This document shows positions 44,592 to 57,400 of a DNA stretch of 64,000 nucleotides, one piece after another. The DNA comes from Rhyacophila brunnea (Eukaryota > Arthropoda > Insecta > Trichoptera > Rhyacophilidae): positions 248,001 through 312,000 of the forward strand of contig JAGYXB010000446.1 in the NCBI GenBank assembly GCA_022495005.1. The letters are read 5' to 3'. The notes below the pieces were generated by a model. The model ran no database searches. It saw only the letters and a list, made by a program, of their open reading frames with translations, and had not been told where the DNA came from. The position numbers were made by a program, and so were the translations under genes. Each line of letters opens with the position of its first letter. Within the stretch, counting starts at the first letter, position 1.

Positions 44592-44771
44592 GGGCGGCTC
44601 TCGTGGTGCAGTGCGTAAGGCGGTGGCTTTCCATCCGGGAGCTCTGGGTTCGATTCCCGTGAGGACACAATATATTTATGTATGTGATTTTCTCAAAGCC
44701 TGGGTGTTTGTTCAAAATTACTAACAATCACCTTGTATGAAAAACAAGGACATTATTAATAATTATAATAG
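44592..44771 (+). repeat. tRNA-derived SINE, family B, copy 6, best preserved
   Basis: GGGCGGCTCTCGTGGTGCAG TGCGTAAGG head; TCTGGGTTCGATTCCCGTGA (perfect B box) GGACACAATATATTTATG; TTCTCAAAGCCTGGGTGTTT GTTCAAAATTACTAACAATC ACCTTGTATG; tail ATTATTAATAATTATAATA. Full-length at about 180 bp. The tRNA-like head, tRNA-unrelated body and (ATT)-like tail are typical SINE architecture. Confidence 0.92.
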
Positions 44772-44959
44772 TAGAAAAAAAAACTATTAATGAATGATGA
44801 TAGATATTCAATATATAAGTATAATATGTGTTCATAATTTTGTCATTGTGTGTAAGTATATTAAAAAAAATGCGGAAAATCGGTATTTAAAAATTGGCAA
44901 CGCTACCACCATATTTATTTTTTTGCCAAACTATCAACGATGCATAGGGTTCCTAATTA

Positions 44960-45238
44960 GTTAGTTTTATATAACGTCGAAATCTTCATATTTGGCCAAT
45001 TAATTCATTGGATGTCACGGGGAAATTAATTACAATTGAGAATGAATTTGCGTTGGCCAAACCTGATAGTAGGTACTCCTGTGAAGGATTGGACGTACCA
45101 AAAAAGGTCGCACAACTCAATAGATAACAGTACTTCGCTGGAAAATATTTTTGGGGGAGTTTTGGCCATAATAACATTCAGAGACATAGAGTGGTGACAT
45201 TTCATTTATCATTTTACAAACGAGAATTTTGCGGTAGG
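44960..45238 (+). other. Possible exon or dead coding fragment, unidentified
   Basis: A plus-strand frame with one stop (TAA near 45123) reads INSLDVTGKLITIENEFALA KPDSRYSCEGLDVPKKVAQL NR, stop, then QYFAGKYFWGSFGHNNIQRH. Composition is protein-like and GC-richer than its neighbours, and a GTAGGT donor-like word follows at 45234. I recognise no family. An open minus frame (44986-45177) overlaps it, so strand and reality are uncertain. Confidence 0.22.
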
Positions 45239-45412
45239 TTCATACAATTATATCTTTTAGGTAATGTATAATAGTTTATTATTTTTTGTATTAAATAATT
45301 ACACTCAGTTCTTTGAAGCTTTTAAAAATACGGTTCATATCAGAATAAAACTATAAGATTATGATGAATGAGAATATGCAATTTTTAACAACATACCTAA
45401 AAAGTACTATAA

Positions 45413-45500
45413 AAAAGATGGACCGAGTGGGAAGCGAACCTACTTTTTTACTATCAAGGTGAGTGTTCTTATCTTTTAAAATTTAAGCTACCGATCCATG
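45413..45500 (-). repeat. tRNA-derived SINE, third family, copy 1
   Basis: Reversed it reads GATCGGTAGCTTAAATT (A-box like), AAGAACACTCACCTTGATAG, GTAGGTTCGCTTCCCACTCG (B box) GTCCATCTTTTTT. Copy 2 at 46590-46660 shares AAGAG.ACTCAC...AGTGAAA, the B-box region and a T tract. Confidence 0.55.
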
Positions 45501-45993
45501 ATCACGAGATCACGAGAATAAATCGTAATAAGTACATAAATCGAGTGTTTTGAATTTCGCCACTGGAAGGGACTAGTTTTTGTGATCAATCAGGGTGAAT
45601 TTTATTACTATAGACAGATCCACCAGTATAAGTTGTCTGCTAAATGAGGGCGCCACATGCTAACATTTTGACTGCTTAATCTACAAACTGGCTAACTCTA
45701 TTAGGGAAAATTGTTCAAGAATGACAATTTAACTATCAAGTGGAATTTAACATTATTTTTACAAATAAGCTGCACTATGAATTAATATACTATTTTAGCT
45801 TCCCTTTTTACATATAAAGAAATTTTTTATATAAGCAGCAGAGTTGTTTCATTTATGATATTCGAAATTTGGCACCTGCAGTTGGCTGTGTTGTGTGAAG
45901 AACGATAACGCATTTTTTTTTGTGATTTTACCGAGGCTTTGACTGCGACTCGCTGTCATATCGCCTCTTCTCTTCTAGAAGAGGATCCGTCGA

Positions 45994-46182
45994 TCAGGTC
46001 CTCACTCCTATTCTGTCAAATAACTTTACAATTTTGCCTAGCTCTTCCGTCTTACCCACCGCCAGGACACCCTTCAATTCGTCGACATTCTCATAGATAT
46101 CCGCAATTCGCAGCTGTACTCTGTGAACTTCATATTTAGGGCATTGTAGTGCTATATGTACAATGTCCTCTAAAACATGACA
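45994..46182 (-). pseudogene. Non-LTR retrotransposon C-terminal fragment
   Basis: The minus strand has an open frame of about 62 codons ending TGA at 45994: CHVLEDIVHIALQCPKYEVH RVQLRIADIYENVDELKGVL AVGKTEELGKIVKLFDRIGV RT. The C...E...H....CP..E..R pattern is the zinc-knuckle-like C-terminal module of I/R1/Jockey-group elements, and the downstream acidic helix with L..LL and a late F is also usual. The remaining 3' part (45930-45990, minus) continues with LLEEKRRYDSESQSK in one frame. The 5' end is missing. No frameshift over the readable part. Confidence 0.65.
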
Positions 46183-46589
46183 TGATAACGCATTTATTTA
46201 TAGGTTTAGGAGTTTGTTATTTTGTGTAAGCATAGAAAACATGCTTTATAACAAAATGTCATTAAAATGTCATTTTCGCTCAAAAGGCTGGTTTGTAGAT
46301 TAACCAGTCGATTTGACATATCATTCAATACTTTTTTTATACTATGGTGAGATTTGTTCTAAATTCGTACACCTGACGATTTATGATGGTAGGTACATCT
46401 ATAATAACAAGATTATATACGGCGTCAGGTGTTATATCACCAAATAAATATATTAATTCTTACATTTGTAGATAATAGTTAGTTAAGTAAATAATTAGTT
46501 AGTTACTGAATATAGGTAAGTACACATGATTTTAAGAATGCTAGATTTTTATTAATACGAATATATACATAATATTAGAAGAAATTATA

Positions 46590-46660
46590 GAAAAAAATGT
46601 TAGGCCTAGTGGAATTCGAGCTCACATCTTTCACTTTAGGAGTGAGTACTCTTATATAGG
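46590..46660 (-). repeat. tRNA-derived SINE, third family, copy 2
   Basis: Reversed: TAAGAGTACTCACTCCTAAA GTGAAAGATGTGAGCTCGAA TTCCACTAGGCC then a T-rich tract. The B box is GAGCTCGAATTCC. The A-box side is lost in AT-rich sequence. Confidence 0.45.
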
Positions 46661-47254
46661 TTATATATAATTTAAATAGGTATCTAGAGAATATATTGTA
46701 ATATAATTTTAGCAATAACCAATAATCAAAAATAAAAAATGGGATAAAACGAGAGATATAATTCAACTTTTAGCAGTATGCTTTTCCACCTAATAGCCTG
46801 ATACTAATTTCATGTCTATTTGATCTTAGATTCTTCCTTCATCATAAAGCCGTCTTCTCTGGTGGTCGCATTTTATTAACCTTCTAATATAAATTGTCAA
46901 ATTAAATACCTACTCAAACGTTGATATATAAATATTCATGAATTAAAATTTTATAACTATATAAACATTTACATTCTCAATTTAATTAAAACAGTATTAA
47001 TATAAAGATAATAGTATACTTATGAATTAATAGCTTGGAGCAGTACCGGAATGCCTTTAAAATTTGTGGATATTTGACTCAAATCCTGCACACGGAAAAA
47101 GATTTAGATTCAGAAATGGACCTCCTCAATAAACTAACAGTTTCTTTATAAAAATATTTTGATAAGAAACATTCTTAAAACTTCAATTAAAATAAGAATT
47201 CATGTTTGTATCTATAATATTGATGATTTTCAGTCTGTCAAATAACCACATTAA
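46661..47254. other. AT-rich DNA, nothing recognised
   Basis: No element or coding signal was recognised. Confidence 0.45.
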
Positions 47255-47667
47255 TAATTACAAGATAAAAAGAACTTTTTATATACCTACAACGTTTTTA
47301 AATTTTCTGTTGAATCATATAAACTTGACTTGACTAGCTTAAACGATCATAGAATACTGAAATGTCATATTGACATTTTATTTTGATTTCCATAGTAACG
47401 AACATTAATAATTTAGTTGCTAGGACAATCCGCTTAGCAACCAATAATGGTGTCGAAATAACTTTTCATACAAAACAGAATTAACTAAGAATGAATTCAA
47501 TTCTACTTAAAGATGGCTAAAAGTATTTTTAAAAAAATGCATTGGCATCGTGTTCTGATATATTATAAAAGTTTAAAATGTCTAGCTAGTCGGAAAGTTA
47601 GTTAAAAATCGATTGCAATATTTGTACCGGACAAATAAGAATACGAGCTAAGAAAAACGTTGTAAAA
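47255..47667 (+). repeat. Family A repeat, copy 5
   Basis: Near full-length: TAATTACAAGATAAAAAGAA, ACAACGTTTTTAAATTTTCT, AAACTTGACTTGACTAGCTT, CTGAAATGTCATATTGACAT, TAGCAACCAATAATGGTGTC, TACAAAACAGAATTAACT, GTCGGAAAGTTAGTTAAAAA, end AAAACGTTGTAAAAA. Small internal deletion after AAACGATC relative to copy 3. Confidence 0.9.
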
Positions 47668-50354
47668 ATAACTCCTTCTAGACTTTTTTTTAACGTCTTA
47701 AACAAATTACATGATTTAAAATTCAGATTGCTTTGTGAATTCATATTTTTTTTACTATACTGTTATGATAACAATAGTGTCGTTATGTCATCCAACCGTC
47801 AAATGAATACATTTTATTTTATGACATTAAAATTACTTAAGTACCTATTATTTTCTGTTTTCAAATAAAATATTTTTTTTTTTTTTAAAACTTTAAGTAA
47901 TAATGGTCAAATGTATTTTTTAACGCCACCTGCAGCCACTGGTTAGTCCACAGACGTCCGCTCCCGACGTATTTGGCGGGGTACTTTTCTCGTATAACAG
48001 AATTTTCATTTTATTGTTTATTTATCTCCGCTTTTATTGCTTTGAGATACGAATCTGATGATGCATTATATCTACCCCGAAAACAAACCTTTCCTTCTCA
48101 TATAATATTATCATAGTATACATTGCTGACTTTGCTTATAAAATAATAACACGAAGCTGACGACAAGTAAGACTATATTATTCTATTTTGATCCTCATGG
48201 GAAATTTGGTATTTGTCACAATATTTTCATGCATACGTTGTTTTTACACACTGTGCCTACTGAGAATATTATTTCAATATGCTTAAATGTTGGTCTTTTT
48301 AAGGTAGCTTATTTTCAACGGTAGGGTCTACAATCCAATATACCAGTGGCGAAAGGTGCTTTTTGGAGGTAAGTAAGCTTTGGTAGATAACTGAAAACAA
48401 GTCAAGAAACATCCATATTTACAGTAGGTGCCTACTTGAATTTAAATTTTGTTTGTCTACAATATTTTACTGAACAAAACAATATTATATGACGTTACCT
48501 TTTTATAATATATATTACACGGATAGGCACTAAAATAGAATGATATTTTAAAAAAATATGTCCAACCGCCTCGATCGCAATTCGAGTTATTAATTATTAT
48601 ATCACAAAAGTCCGACGCTCAATCCTCGGGACCACGGAACGAATCCAGCACGCCGAAATGAATGTTTACTTATACAATAAGTAGGTGCCTGATAGGTTTC
48701 GTTATATTTTTTTGTTTAGTATTTATAACTCCATGCCATATAAAAGAATTGAGGGGATACATAGGAGGAACAGTAAAGCATAATATAATATATTTAGGTT
48801 CTTAGCAAAGCCCACTTTATTCAGACCGCGACACTAAATACTATGAATTTAGGTAATGCTAGTTATTGCTTACACTTAAAATGCGATATGGTAAGCTGTT
48901 TGTAGAAAATGATGATTATCTCACATTGACATAAATGGTAAATAAAAGCACTGACGCAGATTCTGCAGTCAATAAATGTATACTCTTCTTGGTCTTTTTT
49001 GCCGTTTGGTTTCCTGTGCAAGATCATCTAAACTCTAAAGCAAACAGTGGCGAATACTCCATACTAGGCGATTATTTAAAGCCAACTTTCTTCAGGGAAA
49101 TGTTTTTTAATTGCATATTGACGTATAATAAAATTATAATCACTTATAGGTATTCTATAAAAATAATTTAATTTTCCAACGACATGTAGATATATGTAGG
49201 AAATCAGGAATGTATTATAAAGAAACACAGATTACAGCACATCTGTCTTTAAAATAATTGTCGAATTACTTTCAGGGAATTGTGATGTTGTTGTATGAAC
49301 TTTATGTCACGTGACCTCAGCATGTCTATCCCAGTGTATAGAAAACGATATACTGCGTTAGCATAACTCTAACATATTTGGGTATAATATATTATTATTA
49401 AAGTAATTAAGTAGATAATATGTTTAGGAAAATACATAATTAAAACTCATCGCTCAATTTTATATCGTCAGTGAGTTATTGAAATGTCATCGAATTAGCG
49501 TGTCTCTATCATTAGTGTGTACCTATTCATGAGTAGTAATATCGTATTATCTTCTTATTCCCCGTAAGAGTATACCTAATAAGTGTGTTCTTTTTCTCTG
49601 ATCTCACCCTTAGCCACTGAAAGCAGTATATTTTGTTAAGTATTTAGCATGAATAGTAAAAATGAAGATAGGTATAATCTCTTATTTCATAATACTAGTT
49701 GTTGAATTAATTATTTAATACAATAATTATTGTGTATTTGAAATGTTATTATAATGCATGAAAAATACGAAATGTTTGGAACATGTGCGTGTTATTACTT
49801 TTTGAAACAATTGAACGCGAGTTGTAAAGGAGCAAAATCGAAACGGCCATTTGAAAAGTCGCGTGTAATAGCAGCGATAAAGTGCAGTTTCCCGCCTTAT
49901 CGACGCGACGCACTAACTCTGTCAAACCAGTGACAAATCACTTCGCTTCGGTCTCCGCAAATAACAATAATAATATATAGCTAAAATAAGCCCTAAAAGT
50001 ATCCTACGCTAGAACAGTGGAGCACTCGACAATATAAGATGGCTCTGTTCCTATTAATCATTTTAGCATGGATACATGCTTTTGTCTTGACCTTCCGGGT
50101 GGATTCGTTACAAAAAATCGCACAGGCCTAACGAAAAATAAAGTCATAAAAGTAGCGCGGCCGCGAGAGACTCCAGTCGGCTGCGAACAGCGCTTCGGGA
50201 ATGATGTGTAAACCCGCGCCCCGCAATTTATTTGATTTTCTTTAGAATTTGGACAACCAGCATTCAGAAAATCAGTAGGCAAAGCATGCGCCATGTTTAA
50301 TAATTTTAGCCGCCAGGGTTTAAGTATTTTTCATTTCATTTAATATTTGCCACA
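47668..50354. other. AT-rich DNA, with a GC-richer island near its end
   Basis: No elements were recognised from 47.7 to 49.8 kb. 49845-49935 and 50050-50300 are GC-rich (CCCGCCTTATCGACGCGACG; GTAGCGCGGCCGCGAGAGAC; AACCCGCGCCCCGCAATTTA) with no partner elsewhere in the window and no readable protein, so they are candidates for host unique sequence. A tRNA-like look at 48590-48660 was judged too weak to call. Confidence 0.35.
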
Positions 50355-50668
50355 AATAAAATAATTAATTATCAGATATCCGATGATACGCTAGAAGGGA
50401 AAGACTCAAGACGGTCGTTGGAAGACACAAGGGTGGTGCGGGGACCTAGTCGAAAGTAGAAAATAATCCAGATTGATACCTTATGCATAATTTTATGTAC
50501 CTACATATTTCTGAAGTAATGAGATTCGGTCGGTACACGTAAAAGAACACATTTAAACAATTTTCCGTTTCAGTTAGTATTTGTGTTAGTTGTATTTTAT
50601 TTTGACATGTAGTGAACTTTGAAATTACAAGTTCAATACGATCACAACGTTACAGTATTAACAATATA
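50355..50668 (+). repeat. Family H repeat, copy 2, uninterrupted
   Basis: AATTAATTATCAGATATCCG, GATACGCTAGAAGGGAAAGA, GAAGACACAAGGGTGGTGCG GGGACC, ATTTAAACAATTTTCCG, TAGTGAACTTTGAAATTACA AGTTCAATACGATCACAAC, then ACAGTATTAACA. It gives the pre-insertion form of 33130-33795. Confidence 0.65.
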
Positions 50669-52447
50669 TGGATATATAAATACAAAAGGCAGAATAATTA
50701 AAAAAGTTAATAAAAACACCGTAAAAAATTACGAGGTAGGTATACCAAATGAGCTAAGTAGACCCTATTTAAAAACTATATAAAATAGCGTCGACTTAAA
50801 CGGGTCCACACGTATGTGGAATATGTCAGTATCCAAAATGATTTGGTTGAAGTTATTGGCTTCCCAGTTGGCATCACCAATGGCAGGAAGTACTGCACTT
50901 TTTCGGGTTCGTCTGGGCGAATAAACAACTGATGCTCCCGATTTCTAAGCTAATAAATGTTACACGGGTCAATGCAACCTAGAATTACAAGAGTTCGTAT
51001 TTACACTGCGTATAAGTGGTCAAACCTGGATTCGCTGCACACATGATAAATTTGCGCGGAAGTCTAAAGCCAGCGAGCTTGATGATGTGTAATTATGTTA
51101 TGTATATTTAAGTAGCAATCATTATTCTTATACAAAAACAAACACAGCATTATAAATAGTTTTTTTATAAATTCAATTTCCAATGCATCATTTTTGACCG
51201 ATGAAATAAGTGTGCACCCACTTATACAATTAAATAACACTACAGATGTACTTGTTATTTGAGTATATATTATTTTTTAAGACCATTTTATGATTCTATA
51301 TTATTACAGTTTGCATTCTCACTCTATGCAAGCCACTGGCGAAACAGTAGAAGGAAACTGGTAGCTTTACAAATTAATTCACTGTGCTACAAATACAATG
51401 CTTCTGTTTTAGTTGTACCGATTATATTTATTAATTTTACCGTCCGATTGCGACGACTATTAAATTGTTTATTTTAATAAAAATATAATATTAATGATGA
51501 AATAATTTATTTTAACTGTTACACAATAAAGCAGTTTTTTAAATAAGATTATTTACGTATTTAACTGCTTACTTTATTACTACAATATTTACTTGTTTTT
51601 TATTGTTAGTATTGATACACAACCTTTATTATTTGGACCAACATTTTACGTAGTTGTCATATTGTATACTGTCAAGTACCTATATGTTAGTTTTGTTAGT
51701 AAGTACATACAATATATTGTAACAACTTCATTAAATATGACGTAACGGTCGTAACGCATTGAAACTGTGTTTAATAGTTTCGAGTAACATCTAATGTCGG
51801 AATTAAGGGACATGTTATAGCGGACTTAGGTATGTGGAAGCCAAACAAAATGACTAATTTTGAGCCCCTCCAAGATAAAAATAAAATAAATACCATAATT
51901 CACATTTTTAACAGAAAATAATGGTAACTGGACAAAACAAAACATGATATAACAGAACATGAAGAAACAGCACGGTGACAAAACAGAACAGCCAGGGGGA
52001 AAATAAAACATTTATCTTTGTCGTATGTATTTATTAATTATTAAATACTTATAAGTTTATAAATGAAATATATATAAATATTTAATATAATATGTGTATA
52101 ATTACTGCATATTGGCCACTCGACGTAAAAACGTTAATTTATCTGCTTGATTTTGATAATCATACACAACGCCGCAGAATTATTAAACTCATTATTTCGT
52201 TGTAGGTACCTAGTTATGGAAGCATTTTGAACATATTAGATTGATTATGACAAGATGTACCTAGCTTGCCGGCAACACTGAGTTGAGTCCTGTATTGAGG
52301 CTTTCCAGCGATTAGGAATGCAGAAATTATATAATTATTTGATTTTTTTTTTACGGCGTATTGAAAACCTGTGTTATTAAAAATCTATACAACATATTAT
52401 ATTATGTAGAGATACAATTTCAATAATAAATGTTATATTTATCCTGA
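50669..52447. other. AT-rich DNA, nothing recognised
   Basis: Slightly GC-richer 50790-51070. A 72-codon plus frame (51259-51477) has no recognisable features. Confidence 0.42.
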
Positions 52448-52609
52448 AACACTACAATAGGCAATGAGGCCCAATTAGAGTAGTGTAATGAAATAGTAGT
52501 TCAGTAGTAGAAGCGGAACGATCACATAAATACACAGACTTTGAGAAATCCACACATTTTTATGACCTCTAAGATACCAGTGCCTTACGCACTGTACCAC
52601 GAGAGCCTT
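52448..52609 (-). repeat. tRNA-derived SINE, family B, copy 7, divergent
   Basis: ATAAATACACAGACTTTGAG then CCAGTGCCTTACGCACTGTA CCACGAGAGCC is the reverse of the SINE head; the B box itself is deleted. The 3' region ACACTACAATAGGCAATGAG is shared with copy 4. Confidence 0.65.
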
Positions 52610-53956
52610 TGCGCTAGGTAATAATATTTTAAACTAGATTTGTGAGAAATACACATATTTTAGAATTGTGGTATTCTGGAACTGTTTAGACGCCTCCGTT
52701 TTAAAGCTTTTTTACAAATCGATTGCCACTAAGGACATGCAATAATATTAATACAATTTACTGAACAATTATTATATGAATTAAAAATATTTAAGTATGA
52801 GATATTAGTGTATTTTACATATCTAAACACGGTATGAAATAAATAATTAATAGTTTTTTACATAAATTATTATTACTTATAACAGTTTACATTTGGTTTT
52901 AATAATAATTACATATTTATAGTTATAGGGATGGTTATACATAAAATATTAATGGACGGATATATGGTGCTTCCAAATCAATATACTGATAGTAATCTGA
53001 TAATTAATAATAAATTAAGTAGGAAGTAGGTATGTATTTTAATGTTTTCAGTCAATTTATATAATTATTTAATAAATTATGTAATTCCGTCATTAAAATG
53101 TCACTAGTTACTATTGCAATTCACTCTAATAACTGTAGGTATAAGTTTTCGTAGGTAAGACAGTTTGAAAAGAGAAAACAAATCATTGTTTACGAAAAAT
53201 AGCCATAAAACAATTCATATACCGTCCCACTAAAATGATAACGCTCTGGAAATGGGAAATTGGTATCACTGGAATCGGTTTTATAAGGCAATTTAAAATT
53301 CCAAATTGGCTGCAAATAGCGGCCACTTCGCGTTGCGTTATTGCCAACATTGAAAAATAAATATTCGTTTATGAATATACACACTTGGCGGGGGACTGCG
53401 GAAAGAAATTGAATCGGAATTGAAAATTGCACTTCCGGCGGATGCCGTGCCATCTATTCTAGACTCTAGTACTGACAACGTTGCAATGCTTTAAAGAAAA
53501 CTTCGTCTCATTCCTAAGAGGAAGTTTTTAGCTATGTTTTGTTTTTACCAATTAAAAAGCTTCTCCCTAGTTGAAAGTTTACTTAGTCGTGAGCTTTGAG
53601 CTTTCTAAAGTTTCGATGATTATGTTTTAAATTGAGTGGCGGTATTTTTGTGGACTTTATTTCGGTGGTTCGGATCATTACGATGGACTGGGGAAATCCA
53701 GTCACTAACCTTTAAATGATGGTTGTGTGTAAACTTTATTCGTGGCTTTGGATCACTCGGTCACCATGTAGTTCGTGGTGTTTAATGGTTTTGATGCATT
53801 TAATAAATGTCATAAAAAGTAAAAAGTATGTTTATGGGATTCAAACACACATTAGGTATCTATAGCCAGTCGACTTTCCGACAACACACATTAATTTTTG
53901 ATCAAACTATCACCGATCTTTGATTGAGTAGTGAGAAAAAATCATCAATTATTCTA
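52610..53956. other. AT-rich DNA with a GC-richer island
   Basis: 53215-53465 is GC-richer (GCAAATAGCGGCCACTTCGC, CTTGGCGGGGGACTGCGG) and non-repetitive within the window. No protein was recognised in any frame. Otherwise featureless. Confidence 0.35.
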
Positions 53957-54232
53957 TTAATACTGTCGACCAAAGGTACTTGATGGGATTTTATTTTGAA
54001 TTATAATGGATTTAAGTTTTGTACTATTATCCATTTGAGTATTTTTTGAGACTCGGGTTTTGCCTTTCAGCATCTTAAGGCAATATGTGCACTCACCAAA
54101 AGGTAAATACACACTTTTTACGTATTTACCTTTTGGCGGGTGCACATAGTGCCTGAAGATGTTGAAAGGCAAAACTTAGTTAGAAAAAACACGACTCAAA
54201 TGGAATAATACAAACTTAAATTTATTAGAATG
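53957..54232. mobile_element. Family D palindromic element, short-loop copy
   Basis: Left terminus AATACTGTCGACCAAAGGTA preceded by ATT; arms AATGGATTTAAGTTTTGTAC, CCATTTGAGTATTTTTTGAG, GGGTTTTGCCTTTCAGCATC and ACTCACCAAAAGGTAAATAC, mirrored on the right. The arms meet at a centre near 54115 with almost no loop, unlike the 41-kb copy. The right terminus is lost at about 54232. Confidence 0.8.
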
Positions 54233-54397
54233 AATTATTCTATTTTATCTGAGACTCCAGTGAACGATACAAAGTAACATTTCATGATCCGGGGCAATCG
54301 GCATGAGTAATTTGGCCTTTATATGGATACGAAATATCGACATGAATACTTATTAAGTACCTGCATAATTATGTCGGTGGTCTAATTAGTCATTAGT

Positions 54398-54468
54398 AAT
54401 TGGTTAAAGCACTCGCTTGCCTAACGACAGCTATGGGATAATATTCCACTCCATCCTGGATTTTTTCG
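54398..54468 (+). repeat. tRNA-derived SINE head, third family, copy 3
   Basis: TTGGTTAAAGCACTCGCTTG CCTAACGA then GGGATAATATTCCACTCCAT CCTGGATTTTTT. A-box-like TTGGTTAAAGC and a damaged B box. Resembles 45413-45500 reversed (ACTC..C, CCCACTC..TCC, T tract). Confidence 0.45.
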
Positions 54469-57400
54469 AATAACGTTTGTTTCTGACTCTTTTCCAAGTT
54501 ATATATTATTTTCTTGTTATCAGCTGAGAATATAGGTAAGTAATGAATAATAAAAAATCGGTGTGTGTACTTATTTACGCACGTTGGCGTAACAAAACAA
54601 AACTTGTGATAATCTAGATTCTTCGACTAGCTCTTTATTATCTTGTTAAATTACACACTCCAGAAAGAAAAGGGCCGCTTATTGGAGTGCCGTTGGTTTA
54701 TTCCTATACACCTTAACTTATATTACTAAACTATATAATTATTTCTCGTTGTTTTTATTTTTAAAGTAACAACTGTCACTCTGACGCTTAATCGTTTGTT
54801 TACGTAAGGAATTGCAAATGGCCGACAATAATAAATTTGTTGACTAGGCAACGGAACAATTCTACTATCAAACTTGCGTTTATATACAGCTGACAGATTT
54901 GCAGCTGAACTGTCGAGCACTTTCGTAACGGTGTGCGCGCGCAGCTCTCAATTTCACTCTCTACCAAACGCCCCAAAAGAAGTATACCTTCAGTAAAACA
55001 ACACAAGTAGGTAACAAACATTTTTAAATAGTTATATGAACTGAGATACCATTTGAAATTTGGATTGAAATCAAGGATTAATAGTAACAAAATTACTTAT
55101 AATTTACTTTGATAGGTAGACTGGTAGGCGTATATCTTCATTGTTTCATTGTCACGTTATTGTATTAAGATAGAATTTGTCGAAGACCTCCCCACCTCGG
55201 TATTGGTATATCATCAAAGTATCATCTACCTACATAGTTGGGTACCATTGTGTTGTTTTCTTCGAAGTTGTGCAAGCTTCCGGAGCGAGCGTGAAATCTG
55301 TCAAACGAAACAAAAGCCACCTTGAAATGGCCGGCAATAAAATCACCATTATAATTCGCGTGGAAATGTAACGAACATTTAAATAATTTATTTTATTTCA
55401 TTTGGACGGTAGCGACACTTTCCTATCGAAGTCTCGCATTAGTTTCGCGCCAGTTTCAAACAACTGAAACGCGGGAATATACCTATATAGTCATCTATAT
55501 TAAAAATATGTTATCTATGAAAGTATATAAAAGTCAAAATATGTTTGTTTAATTACCTTTTGGTCTTTAATTTTACTTGGCCTCAACTGACGTCTACATA
55601 TAAAAATACAAAGTGTGTTGGTTCAAATCACCTTTCCTGCCAATTCTATATTTAAATTTTTACGACGGACAAAGTTTGCATAACATTTTGGATTCAATTT
55701 TAATTTCTTTTGTTTGACGTGGCTATCAGCATTATTTTAATTTTAATATCTTGTATGTATACAGATAATTTAATATTTAAGAATGAAATTACATATTATT
55801 GTTTTGTTATGTGAGATAAATGTACCTACCTATATCGATCAATTGAGTAACCCCATGTGTCCAAGTTTGTTATATTCATTAAGCATACTTGACTGCATTG
55901 CAATGTAAGTCTTGGATGGTAACTACTGAGACATCGCCAGATTTAAAAACTATAATAATTGCATTAAATCACTTTGTGATTTGGGATAGGTACGTTGTAT
56001 TAACACTGAGTATGATTATGTAAAAAATAATGTTTGAATTTAACAGTAGGTACTGAAGATATGTGGTGCTGGAATGGGATGTTAAGAGCCATACGGACGA
56101 ACCAGTCCATCATCAGCGATCACCACATTTGATATAGACTCCTCAATTTACCTGCGCTGAACTTTCATTTTTTTGTCATATAGCCCACAGGGATGATTGT
56201 AACCTGGAGAAACTCGTGGTATTTTGTCAGGTCAAAGGTCAGAAAGGACAAGAAAGCAATTTTTCTAGGCTAAATCAAAAGTATTTCGGGTTTTACACTG
56301 GCACAAGCTCTGCGTATCGCCGAATGCCAATAGGGGTGGAGTCAAAGCTTGTATAAAACCAACTCACCCGTGTCATGATTCTTATTCATGGGATTTTAGT
56401 AATTGACGATAATTGGCTTCTTTCTGTTATTTAACCTTATCACTGCCAGCCAATTTTTACTAGTTAGACACTTGTAGGCCAGATATTTTTGGAATAAAAT
56501 AGATCCCTTAAAAATATGAAATAGGAACAGAATGATAAATATTTGTGAAAAAGAATCAAGATGTTTTTCGAGTTTATCGTTAATATTTTCACACTAAAAT
56601 GATAAATATTGTTTATAAAATATACATAAACAGTTTATTCAAAGGTCATGACATTTACAAGAATGCACGAGTTAACTCGTCCATGGACTGACGTGACAAT
56701 ATGACGAGTACCAAAAATATGCGTAGACCCTAGCCAAATTTTTTTTTGTACTGTTTTATTCTCCTTTTTATTTTAAAGATTGGTAATATGAATATGTATC
56801 CACAGTCTCGTAACACGACATAATAGCAACAGCAAGTATTGAAATCAGACGCCTCGTTCGACTGCTTGTTTTATAATAGGTAGCAAGACGTAATAACGAC
56901 TACCGAGGAAACTCCCATTAAGCCATTGTTATATGAAGACTTATCGCCGGGTACTCCCGGGGATTCAAAACTTACGCGCTTTTCACAAGTTAAATGATAA
57001 TTTTCAAAGTTTAATGAAACTCGGAAATGTTTCACTTAGCGAATACAATTTATGAACTTGTCGAGTCTTTTGTTCTCGTAGACGTCTTGGTTTGCTGAAT
57101 TCCTTTCATAAACTAAAGCACTGCGATATCATTGTTTTGAAAATCTTCTACCTAATAATACCTAACTGGTAATTTATTGTGGCAAATAATTTGATAGCAA
57201 ACATTGTTTTTTTGCATTAAGTTACAAAAGAATATTCTAATGATGTAAGTATAACAAAAGATTTAAAATATTTCAATAAACCATAGAAATATAATTTTCT
57301 GTAAATTGGTGCATTGTAACATGGCCATCTTAAATGTTTTAGTTTCAGTACAAGTCGACCATGTTTAAAATGATGAAATTAAAAATTCAGGCATTTACGC

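Noticed and set aside
44592..44665. Apparent tRNA-like sequence with perfect B box.
   Set aside because: Same head and body recur in several copies with an A/T tail; SINE family B.
48590..48660. tRNA-like sequence (CAATCCTCGGGACCACGGAA, reverse GGATTCGTTCC as B box).
   Set aside because: No A box, no partner copy in the window, and the stems do not pair convincingly.
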